A stretch of 64,000 nucleotides of DNA from contig NZ_JPRI01000002.1 of the NCBI RefSeq assembly GCF_000737765.1, positions 310,001 to 374,000 of the forward strand, written 5' to 3'. The stretch comes from Chryseobacterium vrystaatense. Lineage in GTDB: Bacteria > Bacteroidota > Bacteroidia > Flavobacteriales > Weeksellaceae. The stretch's first letter is position 1, and each line of letters starts with the position of its first letter. Position numbers and translations under genes: made by a program. This document shows positions 43,759-52,646 of the stretch, piece after piece. The notes beneath the pieces were generated by a model that saw nothing but the letters and a program-made list of their open reading frames with translations, made no database searches and was not told the origin of the DNA.

Positions 43759-44418
43759 TTAAAATCTATAACTTAAACTTAAACCTGTTTTCGGAGTAGA
43801 AAATCCGTATTGATCCTGGATCACTGTAGGATTAAAAGTCAAATCCGGGTCATGGCGGCTTTCGTAAAGATGGGCATCTACCACGGCATCTACAATGTTC
43901 AGGATATAGATTAAGCCTGTAATTGCTATGGCGTAATCTCTCTGTCTTTTATATCTGTCCTGGGCATTTCCAAAAGCTTTTTTGTCCAGCCAAGGATGAG
44001 CATCCACAAACTCGTTCGGTGTTCCGTTAAGTTTGGCTACATAATATTCACGATATTTTTTGTACTGATTATTGCTCCAGATCGTATATCCAATACCTGC
44101 ACCTACAGCACCCCATACAATAGGAATTTTGATGTATCTCTTATTGTAATACTGTCCTAACCCTGGAAATACTGCAGAATACAACCCTGCTCTTGTAGGG
44201 TTCAGTTTAATCGTTTTCCTTGTGGGCCCGTTCGCCTTTTCAAGATCTTCTACGATCTTTGCTTCTGTTTTCACGGATTTTGGAGGCTTTGCCGGTTTAG
44301 CAACAATAGCAACACTATCCTTCGGAAGAGGCCCTATACGAACTGTATCGACAGGAGTTACCTGCGAATAGGCGAAAGCAAAAGTGTACAAAAAAAAAGT
44401 GAAAAATATTTTCTTCAT
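43759..44418 (-). CDS. DUF5683-domain membrane protein
   Basis: 219 residues. A signal peptide (about 1-18, ending FAYSQV) precedes a linker rich in Lys and Pro, and a DUF5683 core, KLNPTRAGLYSAVFPGLGQYYNKRYIKIPIVWGA, seen in part, with helices at about 92-115 and 165-185. Such proteins are conserved between parB and dapB in Flavobacteriia. Its ATG overlaps the parB stop by one base. Function unknown; the conserved link to chromosome partitioning suggests a cell-envelope role coordinated with division. Confidence 0.88.
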   Translation of the reverse strand: MKKIFFTFFLYTFAFAYSQVTPVDTVRIGPLPKDSVAIVAKPAKPPKSVKTEAKIVEDLEKANGPTRKTIKLNPTRAGLYSAVFPGLGQYYNKRYIKIPIVWGAVGAGIGYTIWSNNQYKKYREYYVAKLNGTPNEFVDAHPWLDKKAFGNAQDRYKRQRDYAIAITGLIYILNIVDAVVDAHLYESRHDPDLTFNPTVIQDQYGFSTPKTGLSLSYRF

Positions 44419-45308
44419 TATTTAATATGGGATAAAATATATTCCAGTTCTTCTTCATTTTTGAAGTCCAGGACAATTTTACCTTTTTTACCGTTTCCGG
44501 AGGTTTTGATCTCTACTTTTACGTCTAAAATATCAGCGATTGTTTTCTGGGCTCTTTTAAAATTATTGGAAAGCTCAGCATTTATTTTTTTCGCTGCCGG
44601 TGATTTAGGGTTCTTCAGGGCTGTTGCAGCCTGTTCTGCCTGGCGTACATTCAGTTTTTCTTTGATGATCAGGTCAAATAAAATCTGCTGGTGTTCTTCA
44701 CTTTCTAGGCTTATAATAGCTCTTCCGTGTCCTGCTGAAATTTCCCCGCTTCTGATCGCATTCTGAATATCAGGATTCAGTCTTAACAGCCTGATAGAAT
44801 TGGTAATGGTACTTCTGTCCTTTCCTACTCTCTGGCTCAGGTTTTCCTGTGTAAGACCTATCTCATCCAAAAGTCTCTGATAAGTCAGAGCGATCTCGAT
44901 AGCATCAAGATCTTCTCTTTGAATATTTTCAACAAGAGCCATTTCAAGGAGCTCCTGATCGTTTACTAAACGGATGTATGCAGGAATCGTCGGAAGTCCG
45001 GCAATTTTACTTGCACGGTAACGTCTTTCCCCTGATATAATTTCGAATTTCTCCCCATCTTTCCTTAAGGTAACCGGCTGGATCACCCCTAAGTTTTTGA
45101 TCGACAGAGCGAGTTCGTTTAATGCTTTTTCATCAAAATAAGTTCTCGGCTGGGTCGGATTGGGATAAATATCTTCCAGAGCTACCTCTACGATATTTCC
45201 TACAAACTTATCAGCTCCTTCATCGGTAGCGGAGTTGACACTCGCTTTGGATTCAGCACTTAAAATAGCGCCTAAACCACGTCCCATAGCTCTTTTTTTG
45301 TCCTTCAT
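44418..45308 (-). CDS. parB: Chromosome-partitioning protein ParB (Spo0J)
   Basis: 296 residues. The CTPase/clamp domain has the motif GERRYRASKIAGL, preceded by NPTQPRTYFDEKAL, and the HTH spans about 130-165 (ENLSQRVGKDRSTITNSIRLL). The C-terminal dimer region follows (KKGKIVLDFKNEEELEYILS). ParB binds parS and loads SMC near the origin. It follows parA by 121 bp; that gap is filled by a heptamer-repeat array. I found no canonical parS in the window. Confidence 0.95.
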   Translation of the reverse strand: MKDKKRAMGRGLGAILSAESKASVNSATDEGADKFVGNIVEVALEDIYPNPTQPRTYFDEKALNELALSIKNLGVIQPVTLRKDGEKFEIISGERRYRASKIAGLPTIPAYIRLVNDQELLEMALVENIQREDLDAIEIALTYQRLLDEIGLTQENLSQRVGKDRSTITNSIRLLRLNPDIQNAIRSGEISAGHGRAIISLESEEHQQILFDLIIKEKLNVRQAEQAATALKNPKSPAAKKINAELSNNFKRAQKTIADILDVKVEIKTSGNGKKGKIVLDFKNEEELEYILSHIK

Positions 45309-45344
45309 AGATATATTTGATAAATGATGGCTTAATTTTTAATT

Positions 45345-45428
45345 ACAAATGATAATTGATAAGTCATGAATGATTGCTGACAACCGGATTCTGACACTCA
45401 CCATTCATTTTACTGACTATTTACTGCT
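45345..45428. repeat. Degenerate heptanucleotide tandem array between parA and parB
   Basis: Read in phase from 45345, the sequence divides into twelve 7-mers of similar composition (acaaatg, ataattg, ataagtc, atgaatg, attgctg, acaaccg, gattctg, acactca and so on). Several units recur in near-identical form in the array at 56.9 kb. It fills most of the intergenic gap of this operon. Confidence 0.5.
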
Positions 45429-45429
45429 A

Positions 45430-46203
45430 TTAATTTTTTACTAAATTTTCGTTTTTCAGCAAAACTTCTTCTGCAAGCTGAATGTACTGAATAGCTCCTT
45501 TGCTTTCTGCATCGTAGTTAAGGATACTTTCTCCAAAGCTCGGCGCTTCACTTAGTCTTACATTCCGGCTGATGATTGTTTCAAAAACCATGTCAGGGAA
45601 ATGCGAATTTACTTCTTCAACCACCTGATTTGACAGTCTCAGTCTGCTGTCATACATTGTAAGAAGAAGACCTTCAATTCCAAGATCTTTATTATGGATT
45701 TTCTGCACATTTTTTACGGTATTCAAAAGCTTACCTAATCCTTCTAATGCAAAATATTCACATTGGATCGGAATGATGACAGAATCTGCTGCGGTAAGTG
45801 CATTTACTGTAATAAGCCCCAAACTCGGTGCACAGTCGATAATAATATAATCATAATCGTCTCTCACTTCTGCCAGTGCTTTCTTCAGCATATACTCACG
45901 GTTTTCTTTATCCACGAGTTCGATTTCTGCTGCGACCAGGTCAATATGTGAAGGAATGATATCCAGATTGGGAGAAGCGGTTCTTTTGATACAGGTTCTT
46001 GTATCTGCGCTGTGCTCCAATAGATTATAAGTAGAGTACTGAACATCATCTACCCCTAGTCCTGAGGTTGCATTAGCCTGTGGATCAGCATCAATGATGA
46101 GTATTCTTTTTTCCAATACCCCTAATGCTGCCGCCAAGTTTACAGCTGTGGTCGTTTTTCCAACTCCACCTTTTTGATTAGCGATACCTATGATTTTTGC
46201 CAT
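45430..46203 (-). CDS. parA: Chromosome-partitioning ATPase ParA (Soj)
   Basis: 257 residues from the ATG at 46203; a frame extension of seven codons is possible. The deviant Walker A is QKGGVGKTTTAVNLA, Walker A' is LIIDADPQANATSG, and the Walker B region is YIIIDCAPSLGLITVN. ParA forms ATP-dependent gradients on the nucleoid to move ParB-parS. It is upstream of parB on the same strand, as normal. Confidence 0.96.
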   Translation of the reverse strand: MAKIIGIANQKGGVGKTTTAVNLAAALGVLEKRILIIDADPQANATSGLGVDDVQYSTYNLLEHSADTRTCIKRTASPNLDIIPSHIDLVAAEIELVDKENREYMLKKALAEVRDDYDYIIIDCAPSLGLITVNALTAADSVIIPIQCEYFALEGLGKLLNTVKNVQKIHNKDLGIEGLLLTMYDSRLRLSNQVVEEVNSHFPDMVFETIISRNVRLSEAPSFGESILNYDAESKGAIQYIQLAEEVLLKNENLVKN

Positions 46204-46312
46204 TATTAGAACTTTAGGTTTCAAAAATACACTTTTTTCTTTGCTCTGTATGAGTGGCTAAATTCAAAATTGAGTTAAAGTATTGTTAATAAACAGTTTA
46301 ACAATTAAAAAA

Positions 46313-46344
46313 ATTATCCACAAAAAAAATTCTTTGTGGATAAC
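46313..46344 (-). terminator. Terminator of the TonB gene, built from two inverted DnaA boxes
   Basis: TTATCCACA (46314-46322) and TGTGGATAA (46335-46343) are perfect DnaA-box consensus sequences in inverted orientation, and together they form the stem of a hairpin. On the minus strand it is followed by a run of seven T, as in a rho-independent terminator for the TonB gene. Both functions could be served, but one pair of boxes does not make an origin. Confidence 0.7.
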
Positions 46345-46370
46345 TATTAAGATTTGTTTTTTTATCTCAA

Positions 46371-47210
46371 TTATTCAAAGTTCATTGTGATTGGAAATTT
46401 GAAATAACTTCTTACGGATTCACCTTGTTTATTCTTAGCTGGTTTCCAGGTTCCTCCGATACTTTTAATCGTTCTCATGGCTTCTTTATTAAACTCAGCA
46501 TCGCGACCGTCTGCTTTAATTCCGGAAATAGTTCCGTCCTTTTCTACCACAAAAGTAATGATGGTTCTCATGGTTTCTCCGGTCCCGTCAAATCCTGAAC
46601 CGTCAAATTTACTGATTACCTTATTTCTAAATGAATCAATTCCTCCAGTGAAGGTAGCTTCAGAAGCAAGTTCGTCTCCAGTTGCTATATGGTTATCAGG
46701 AACTTTTGGAGTTGGTGGAATATAAGGTACTGCCGGTCCTGTTCCTGCCTGGGGCACTACGGGATGATAATTTGTTTTTGCAATAACACCATCCGCACTA
46801 TTCACTGGTCCTGCGATTGCTCCTTCTATCTTTTCTACCACTTTTTCATTCGTTACATGTGCTTTTGGTTCTCCAAGACTGGCATCATAAGTTTTAACCT
46901 TCTGTGACTGAACTTCTGGTTTCTGAATTTGCACGGGCGGCTTAACCTGAACATCGGGTGGAACAACAGGATCCACCAACTCAATTATTACTCCGCCAGG
47001 ACCTTCAGATACGACGTCCGTTTGAAATGCTGAAATTACAAACGGAGTCACTGAAATAGCAGCTAATAAACTTACCCCCACAAAAAGTGCTTTGGTTAGT
47101 ATTCTATCTGATTCATTTCTTAATGCATAGGCACCGTATTCTTTGTTGCGGTGCTCAAAAAGAACTTCGTTGAAACGAAATTCCTGGTTTTGGTTTAGGT
47201 GTTTCATCAC
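46371..47210 (-). CDS. Energy transducer TonB
   Basis: 279 residues. An N-terminal cytosolic segment (FRFNEVLFEHRNKEYGAYALR) precedes a single transmembrane helix (about 36-56), then a Pro/Val/Lys-rich periplasmic spacer (PVVPPDVQVKPPVQIQKPEV). The C-terminal TonB domain, about 195-279, contains VEKDGTISGIKADGRDAEF. It couples the proton motive force to outer-membrane TonB-dependent transporters such as the SusC protein at 2.1-5.1 kb. No exbB or exbD gene is adjacent. Confidence 0.93.
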   Translation of the reverse strand: MMKHLNQNQEFRFNEVLFEHRNKEYGAYALRNESDRILTKALFVGVSLLAAISVTPFVISAFQTDVVSEGPGGVIIELVDPVVPPDVQVKPPVQIQKPEVQSQKVKTYDASLGEPKAHVTNEKVVEKIEGAIAGPVNSADGVIAKTNYHPVVPQAGTGPAVPYIPPTPKVPDNHIATGDELASEATFTGGIDSFRNKVISKFDGSGFDGTGETMRTIITFVVEKDGTISGIKADGRDAEFNKEAMRTIKSIGGTWKPAKNKQGESVRSYFKFPITMNFE

Positions 47211-47606
47211 TATTAAATATTTAAACTGTTAAAATCAGTGATTATTAGTTTTAATGACTTTTTGCAAAAAGTTTAAAATCTCAATCAACAATCTTGCCAT
47301 AAAATTGCATAAATGTTAAATATTTAACGAATAATAAGAAATATTTAATAAAAATCTATTTCACTGTATCAGAAAAGGTGATAAAATTGACTTTCAAGGA
47401 ATAAAACGCCATGATTATTTAATAAAAATAGCCAACATTAATTACATTAAAACTAACATAAATTTAAAAACAGTGAAAACCACATTCAAAAACAGGAAAA
47501 CCACTGTTGATTATTTTTTAAGACTGAAATACATTTGTACCATAGAAAATCGGGGAAGCTGAAAACCAAAAAGAGTAAGCAAAGAAAATTTTAAAAACTT
47601 ATAATT
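47211..47606. other. Divergent intergenic region with one clear promoter
   Basis: About 396 bp of AT-rich DNA between the TonB gene (leftward) and the unknown-protein cassette (rightward). Near the right end a full promoter is visible (separate entry). The rest has no ORF or hairpin I would defend; the TonB promoter must lie in its left part. Confidence 0.6.
47507..47537 (+). promoter_or_regulatory. Promoter of the unknown-protein/muramidase cassette
   Basis: TTG at 47507-47509 (-33 element), 20-nt spacer, then TACATTTG at 47530-47537, a full match to TAnnTTTG. Transcription would start near 47543 and give a leader of about 64 nt. Confidence 0.7.
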
Positions 47607-49208
47607 ATGCCAACTTTAACTCAAGAAGCAAAAACAAATTCATTAATGAGCATGCTTTTAAAGCAGGTCTATGACACAGTAACCAACGGAGGAAATCCTG
47701 AATCTTTAGGAACTGATGATTTCATTGCATTTGATCCGGTAGGGATTACGTTATCTGAAGATACTTTCGATTATGCACTGAATGGACTTTTCGGAGATGC
47801 ACCTTCTCCAAAACCAATGCTGGACGGAACAGGAAAACCCATTCTTGACGCCAACGGAAATCCTAAAATTGACATGGAGGCTTATCAGAATGCTTTATCG
47901 AACAGCAAATTCAAAAAATATCTTCAGATGGAACAGTTTGCAGCAATGACTGACGCTATTCCTTCTCAACTTCCTCCACTTACTGAAGATGGAAAAGGAC
48001 GAGCCATTACGATTATGAATGATTCCCAAAAGAGGGTTTCAAAAGTATATGAAGATCTTTTGCAATGGTCTGTCGTTGTAGATACAGATTTTGACAAAAA
48101 AATAGAGAAAAAACTAGATTCCCTGAGAGATAAGCTATTCAAAATAAAAAAGGTAAAGAATCCTGATTTTGACGAGAATGCTGCGGTAGATGACCTGAAC
48201 AAGCCAGAACTGATTCATACTTTTGTAGCGCCTACTTACGCAAAATACGTAGAATATCAGATGAAGTATTATGATATCGTGGATGCAAACAACGAGATCA
48301 GAGTTGCTGCAGATAATGGTGACACTGATGCAATGGCTAAAGTTTCTATTGACGGAAAAAATATGAAAAAGCGTGAAGACGCTGCTCTAAAGGCCTGGCA
48401 GTCTCTAGGATACAAGGAAGCTGTAGAAAGAATTCAAAACTATCTGAGCGAAATCGAAGAAAAACATATGCTTGTGATCAAGAAAAGAATTCAGGCAGAA
48501 TTCAGGAACAGCCAGAGAACCAGAATCTTAGATTACACCAATTATTCTCCCTGTATTCCTGTAGCAGCTAATGCCTTACGAGAATCAAAAGGATGGCCAG
48601 AAATTTCAATCTCCCAGGGAAAATCCAACTATGATTATTCTAAATCGATCCATAATTGGGGCGCTGCAGGAGGTTTCAGCATGGGATTATTCTCTATAGG
48701 AGCTAAGGCCGGAGGAAAGAAGGAAAAAACTCAGATCAATTCTGATTACACAAGTATGGATATTTCTTTCAAAATCGGAAAGGTAAGAGTAGAAAGAGGA
48801 TGGTTTAATCAACAGTTTATCGAATCAAAATACTGGAAGCTTCACGAACAGTCTCCACAAACGCTGAACGGCGATATGATCAGTGACGGAAAAGGTAAAG
48901 GATTAATGCCATCGATCATCACAGAACTGATCATTGCAAAAGATGTTTCGCTGAACTTTAAAGACAGCAGCTCTGCGTACACTGAAGCTAAAAACTCAGT
49001 TTCTGCTGGCGGCGCTGTAGGAATAGGACCTTTTGTAATCGGAGGAAACTACAGCTACGACAACCAGAATGTAAAATCCAGCTATGAATGGGAAGGCAAA
49101 AAGCTTGTCTCAAAAGGAATTTACATCATCGGTTATAAATGTCACATTGTACCGAAATCTCCAAATCCAAACCCTGAGATCAAAAAATGGGCAGACGGAA
49201 AATCATAA
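47607..49208 (+). CDS. Uncharacterised protein, paralogue pair member A
   Basis: 533 residues with no signal peptide, no transmembrane helix and no domain I recognise. The first 330 residues are helical and charged, with a coiled-coil-like stretch (about 150-185 and 270-300). A glycine-rich segment (WGAAGGFSMGLFSIGAKAGG) follows, then a conserved block shared with the next gene: VRVERGWFNQQFIESKYWKL, ELIIAKDVSLNF and, near the C-terminus, IYIIGYKCHIVPKSPNP. The glycine-rich and amphipathic regions would suit a membrane-inserting or sheath-like protein; that is a guess. It begins a three-gene cassette with its own promoter; a 12-bp hairpin follows. Confidence 0.75.
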   Translation: MPTLTQEAKTNSLMSMLLKQVYDTVTNGGNPESLGTDDFIAFDPVGITLSEDTFDYALNGLFGDAPSPKPMLDGTGKPILDANGNPKIDMEAYQNALSNSKFKKYLQMEQFAAMTDAIPSQLPPLTEDGKGRAITIMNDSQKRVSKVYEDLLQWSVVVDTDFDKKIEKKLDSLRDKLFKIKKVKNPDFDENAAVDDLNKPELIHTFVAPTYAKYVEYQMKYYDIVDANNEIRVAADNGDTDAMAKVSIDGKNMKKREDAALKAWQSLGYKEAVERIQNYLSEIEEKHMLVIKKRIQAEFRNSQRTRILDYTNYSPCIPVAANALRESKGWPEISISQGKSNYDYSKSIHNWGAAGGFSMGLFSIGAKAGGKKEKTQINSDYTSMDISFKIGKVRVERGWFNQQFIESKYWKLHEQSPQTLNGDMISDGKGKGLMPSIITELIIAKDVSLNFKDSSSAYTEAKNSVSAGGAVGIGPFVIGGNYSYDNQNVKSSYEWEGKKLVSKGIYIIGYKCHIVPKSPNPNPEIKKWADGKS

Positions 49209-49231
49209 CCTAATATATCCTTCTCAATAAG

Positions 49232-49264
49232 AATAGCCGGCAGGAGTTTTTTCTGCCGGTTATT
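49232..49264 (+). terminator. Intercistronic hairpin between the two unknown genes
   Basis: AATAGCCGGCAG and CTGCCGGTTATT form a 12-bp stem (one G-T pair) with a T-rich 9-nt loop. It lies 23 bp after the first stop. With no T run downstream it may attenuate or protect rather than stop transcription. Confidence 0.6.
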
Positions 49265-49287
49265 CACCTAAACTAAAAACTATAACC

Positions 49288-51144
49288 ATGAAATATTTTG
49301 TAGCCGTCTACCAGAAGCTTAAGAATATCTATATGTCGCAGAGTTCCATGGAAAACGACCTTCCCATGATCTGCCCTTCTCTGCGGATATATGATAATGA
49401 AGAACTGGAGCTTTTAAAACCTCAGAGTCTTCTGAATGACGAACAGAAGAAAGCACTTTCGATCATTAAAAAGCAGAATGTAGCTTATGAACTGAACTCT
49501 GTTCCTATTTCGCCAAATTTCTGGGATCTGAATCCGAACAATTCTTTATTTGATATTTACAGGGATATCCTGGACAAAAACAATCTGAAAAATCTTGAAG
49601 AAAACCTTGATAAAGTCCTTAACAATAAAAGCACAATTCTTTTTGATGCTAAAAACAGTGATACCAAGGAATTCAAAGCTTATAAAAAGTACAGAACTTT
49701 ATTTGAGGATGCCATCAATAAGGTGACAGACCACCTCCTATTGTTTGACGGGATTGACAGTGAGGAAGAAAAAAGTAACTGGAACGACAGGCTGATCAAC
49801 CTGAATAATCTAAAAGAGCTGGCTTTTTCTGAATGGAAAGTAAAAGGAAGCAAAGACAGTATTGAAAAGGAACTGACAAGGATCAACAAATCATCTGATG
49901 CTGATCTTTATCTTGCTATGGCACAAAATGCAAAACATACTTTTGAGGCTGCAGAAAAAACAGATGTAATCAGCAATTCTTCGATCCATGACATCCATTT
50001 TATTCCTTATGATTTTATGGAAAATGAATCCGGATGGAACAGTATGCGTATTGAAAAGCATGAATTGGAAGACCTTCATTCTGAAGCGAAAAACAGCAAC
50101 GAAAATATTCCCACAGAAATTTTATCAATAGATTATGATGAAAGTATGATCCAGGCGGTAGAAATGGATTATTCTTTTGTCCATTTAAAAAGAAACTGGT
50201 TCAACAAGAACTTTATGCTTTCCGATTATTTTGAATGGAACGAACCCAAAAAAATATCTGATGGGCAAACAATTTCCAACGATTTCAAGCTTCCTGCGTT
50301 TCCAAAAACCATGATCCTGATCAAAAACCTGAAAGTTATTCTTGATCCATCCATCATAAGCACCAGTGTAAGCAATAATGAACAGCTTGTTTATTTTGGA
50401 CCCATGGTGATGAAACAGCAGGTTTTTGTCAACAAAAACAATAATCAAAGGTTCCTGAAAGCAATTACCAATGTGAGAACCATCAAATCTGACCAGCTTA
50501 ATTATTTAGCTAAGAAAACAGCGATTACATCACCTCAGAAGACTAACGTAATGAATAGCTTCAACGCCAGAACTGCTGTACAACCTGGACCTGCAGAATC
50601 GTCTTTCGCCGGGAAAATAAATACAGGAAATATTCTGAACAATATTAAAAACTTAAGACCATTGACCCCCGTACCACATGGAGCCAGTCCGGTACAGCCT
50701 GCACCTCAACCTGCAAATCCTATTAATATTCCCTGGGGCTCCTGGGGTCCTAAATTCCCTACGATCCCGACACCTACTCCTACGCCAATTCCTATCCCTA
50801 TTCCTCTTCCATCAGGATCTATGGTTCAGTTTAGAATTTCAGATAAGATCAACAATGACCCCATATACAAATGCGCCATCTCCATTAAAGGAACTAATAA
50901 CAACCGAATATTCGAGATCGAAAGTAATGAAACAGGCATGATCAGCCAACTTATTCCTATTGGAGACTACAGCATTGAACTGAGAATTGACGACTACGCT
51001 ATTTCAAATCAGAATTTCAGCGTGACCAATGCAATGCCTCTCAACCTGGAATACAAGCTTCAGAGAGAGGAAGTAAAGTTTAAATCATATTTCCTGATCG
51101 GGATGATCTGCGAGAGAATGCCTCAGATACCGATTAAGCAGTGA
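49288..51144 (+). CDS. Uncharacterised protein, paralogue pair member B, with Pro-rich linker and Ig-like insert
   Basis: 618 residues, no signal peptide. Residues about 1-290 are charged and helical. About 290-395 align with the neighbour: YSFVHLKRNWFNKNFMLSDY and KTMILIKNLKVIL match its RGWFNQQF and IIAKDVSLNF blocks. Then come a proline-rich stretch (PVQPAPQPANPINIPWGSWG, followed by TPTPTPIPIPIPLP) and a beta-sandwich-like domain (about 525-600, IPIGDYSIELRIDDYAIS) of carboxypeptidase-regulatory type. The last residues YFLIGMICERMPQIPIK resemble IYIIGYKCHIVPKSP of the neighbour, so B is A with an inserted linker and domain. Function unknown. Confidence 0.75.
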   Translation: MKYFVAVYQKLKNIYMSQSSMENDLPMICPSLRIYDNEELELLKPQSLLNDEQKKALSIIKKQNVAYELNSVPISPNFWDLNPNNSLFDIYRDILDKNNLKNLEENLDKVLNNKSTILFDAKNSDTKEFKAYKKYRTLFEDAINKVTDHLLLFDGIDSEEEKSNWNDRLINLNNLKELAFSEWKVKGSKDSIEKELTRINKSSDADLYLAMAQNAKHTFEAAEKTDVISNSSIHDIHFIPYDFMENESGWNSMRIEKHELEDLHSEAKNSNENIPTEILSIDYDESMIQAVEMDYSFVHLKRNWFNKNFMLSDYFEWNEPKKISDGQTISNDFKLPAFPKTMILIKNLKVILDPSIISTSVSNNEQLVYFGPMVMKQQVFVNKNNNQRFLKAITNVRTIKSDQLNYLAKKTAITSPQKTNVMNSFNARTAVQPGPAESSFAGKINTGNILNNIKNLRPLTPVPHGASPVQPAPQPANPINIPWGSWGPKFPTIPTPTPTPIPIPIPLPSGSMVQFRISDKINNDPIYKCAISIKGTNNNRIFEIESNETGMISQLIPIGDYSIELRIDDYAISNQNFSVTNAMPLNLEYKLQREEVKFKSYFLIGMICERMPQIPIKQ

Positions 51145-51300
51145 TTTGAGAACTGAGAGTCAAGGGCCTAGAGTCAAGAGTCAAGATACTAGATTTCAGA
51201 TGTCAGATGTTAGATGTTAGATTTTGAAGCTTATCAAAAATCATTCACTATTCACTATTCACTATTCACTATTCACTATTCACTATTCACAATTCACAAT
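51143..51300. repeat. Heptanucleotide tandem array, 22 units
   Basis: From the stop codon of the preceding gene to just before the muramidase gene, the DNA reads as in-phase 7-mers: gagtcaa (x3), gatgtta (x2) with variants gatgtca, gatttca, gatacta, then tcattca, ctattca (x6) and caattca. The units drift gradually from one consensus to another. The last part is the most uniform and so the most recent. No coding role; a frame runs through it by chance. Confidence 0.9.
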
Positions 51301-51318
51301 CATATAAAAATAACTGCC

Positions 51319-52146
51319 ATGAAACTTTTAAAACATTATACAAAAGCGCCGGAAGTGCTAACGCTATGTGAACTCCTTTACGAGCTGGGATACCATATTA
51401 AGATCTCGGATTCATTTACATTGGAAGTTGATGAAGCTGTAAAGGATTTTCAAAGAAAAAACTCTTTAGTTGTCGACGGAATCGTCGGTGTAAAGACCTG
51501 GGCTGTTCTTCTTGAAAAAGATAACAAACCGATCAGTCAAACTGATAAATTCCTAAAGGAAAGTGATCTTATCAATTTCGCAAATGAATATGATCTTGAA
51601 TTGGCTGCTGTAAAAGCTGTCAACGAAATTGAAAGCAGCGGAAAAGGATTTTTAATTAATAATAAGCCTAAAATCCTTTTTGAAGGTCATGTTTTCTGGA
51701 GTGAACTAAAGAAAAGAGGTATCGATCCCAATTCTTACTACAATTCAAACAGTCAGAACGTTCTGTATCCGAAATGGACAAGAGCTCATTACCAGGGAGG
51801 CATCAAAGAATACGACCGGCTCAATGAAGCAATCAGCCTCAACAACAGTCCAAACTTTGAAGAGGCTGCACTATCTTCCGCTTCATGGGGAAGTTTTCAG
51901 ATTATGGGATACCATGCTAAAAACCTGGGATATACCGACATCCATCATTTTGTTTCTCAAATGGAACTCAATGAAGGTGAACATTTAAAAGCTTTTGGAA
52001 AATTTCTGGAGAAAAACAACTGTCTTGTTCATCTCCGAAATAAAAACTGGGCTGGATTTGCCAGGCTGTACAATGGTGCGGGTTACAAAGAAAACAGGTA
52101 TGATGAAAAGCTTTCGAGGGCTTATTCAAAGTATTCTCAAAATTAG
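51319..52146 (+). CDS. N-acetylmuramidase with peptidoglycan-binding domain (endolysin-like)
   Basis: 275 residues from the ATG at 51319. An apparent extension to 51214 reads through the heptamer array as a repeated seven-residue peptide and is rejected. Residues about 5-70 are a PG_binding_1 domain (SFTLEVDEAVKDFQRKNSL, VDGIVGVKTWAVLL), and residues about 85-270 are the muramidase domain with the catalytic Glu in AVNEIESSGKGFL and the substrate motif SWGSFQIMGYHAKNLGY. There is no signal peptide, as in phage endolysins and some T6SS or injection-system effectors. It cleaves the glycan backbone of peptidoglycan. It follows the two unknown genes on the same strand. Confidence 0.92.
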   Translation: MKLLKHYTKAPEVLTLCELLYELGYHIKISDSFTLEVDEAVKDFQRKNSLVVDGIVGVKTWAVLLEKDNKPISQTDKFLKESDLINFANEYDLELAAVKAVNEIESSGKGFLINNKPKILFEGHVFWSELKKRGIDPNSYYNSNSQNVLYPKWTRAHYQGGIKEYDRLNEAISLNNSPNFEEAALSSASWGSFQIMGYHAKNLGYTDIHHFVSQMELNEGEHLKAFGKFLEKNNCLVHLRNKNWAGFARLYNGAGYKENRYDEKLSRAYSKYSQN

Positions 52147-52646
52147 ACAAGTTGATTTTTGTAAGCCGCAGGGGTTTTGTTTTGCAACTGTTATAAACCA
52201 CCCCGTCAAAAATTCTCTGAATTTTCGCCACCCCTCCGAAGGAGGGGAATTTTCGTCGATTCAAGATTTGACATTCGTGACAACACAAATCTTTGAGTTT
52301 TTTTTACGTTCGTTGTCTCTTTTTCGCAAAGCATTTAACCTTAATATCCCTTAAGTTTTAAAAACTTTTATGACTTTTGTGGTTATTTAAAAGACCATTA
52401 TTTATAATCATCAATTTAAACAGGAGCCCTTTTCATGGTTAATATCAATCAATGAAGACGAAATCCTATTTGAATATTTATTTTTCGGGAGCCGTCTTTA
52501 TGGCAAAACCTCAATCTTCTAAAATTCAATTTTTTACAAAAACGAACTTAAAAGTTACAATTTGATAATCAATTGGTTATATTTATTATTTTTTAACATA
52601 GGTTTAACATTTTTGCTTATCTTTGCTTTTCGTCAAACAATTAAGG
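52147..52646. other. Intergenic region with GC hairpin of a repeated-element type
   Basis: About 500 bp without a gene. CCCCTCC-gaa-GGAGGGG (52231-52247) is a perfect 7-bp hairpin embedded in a local repeat (CAAAAATTCTCTGAATTTTCGCCACC... then GGAATTTTCG), of the kind scattered through Flavobacteriia genomes as extragenic elements. The right part, near 52618-52625, has TATCTTTG, a -7 match for the FkbM gene, without a clear -33 element. The centre shows nothing I can name. Confidence 0.55.

Noticed and set aside
45309-47606. Replication origin
   Set aside because: Only one pair of DnaA boxes, no further cluster and no dnaA or dnaN gene in the window.
51143-51300. CRISPR array
   Set aside because: Units are 7 bp with no spacers and no cas genes.
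51214-51318. N-terminal extension of the muramidase with repeated seven-residue peptide
   Set aside because: It is the translation of the heptamer array (a 7-bp repeat read in three frames gives a 7-residue repeat). The ATG at 51319 starts the family sequence.
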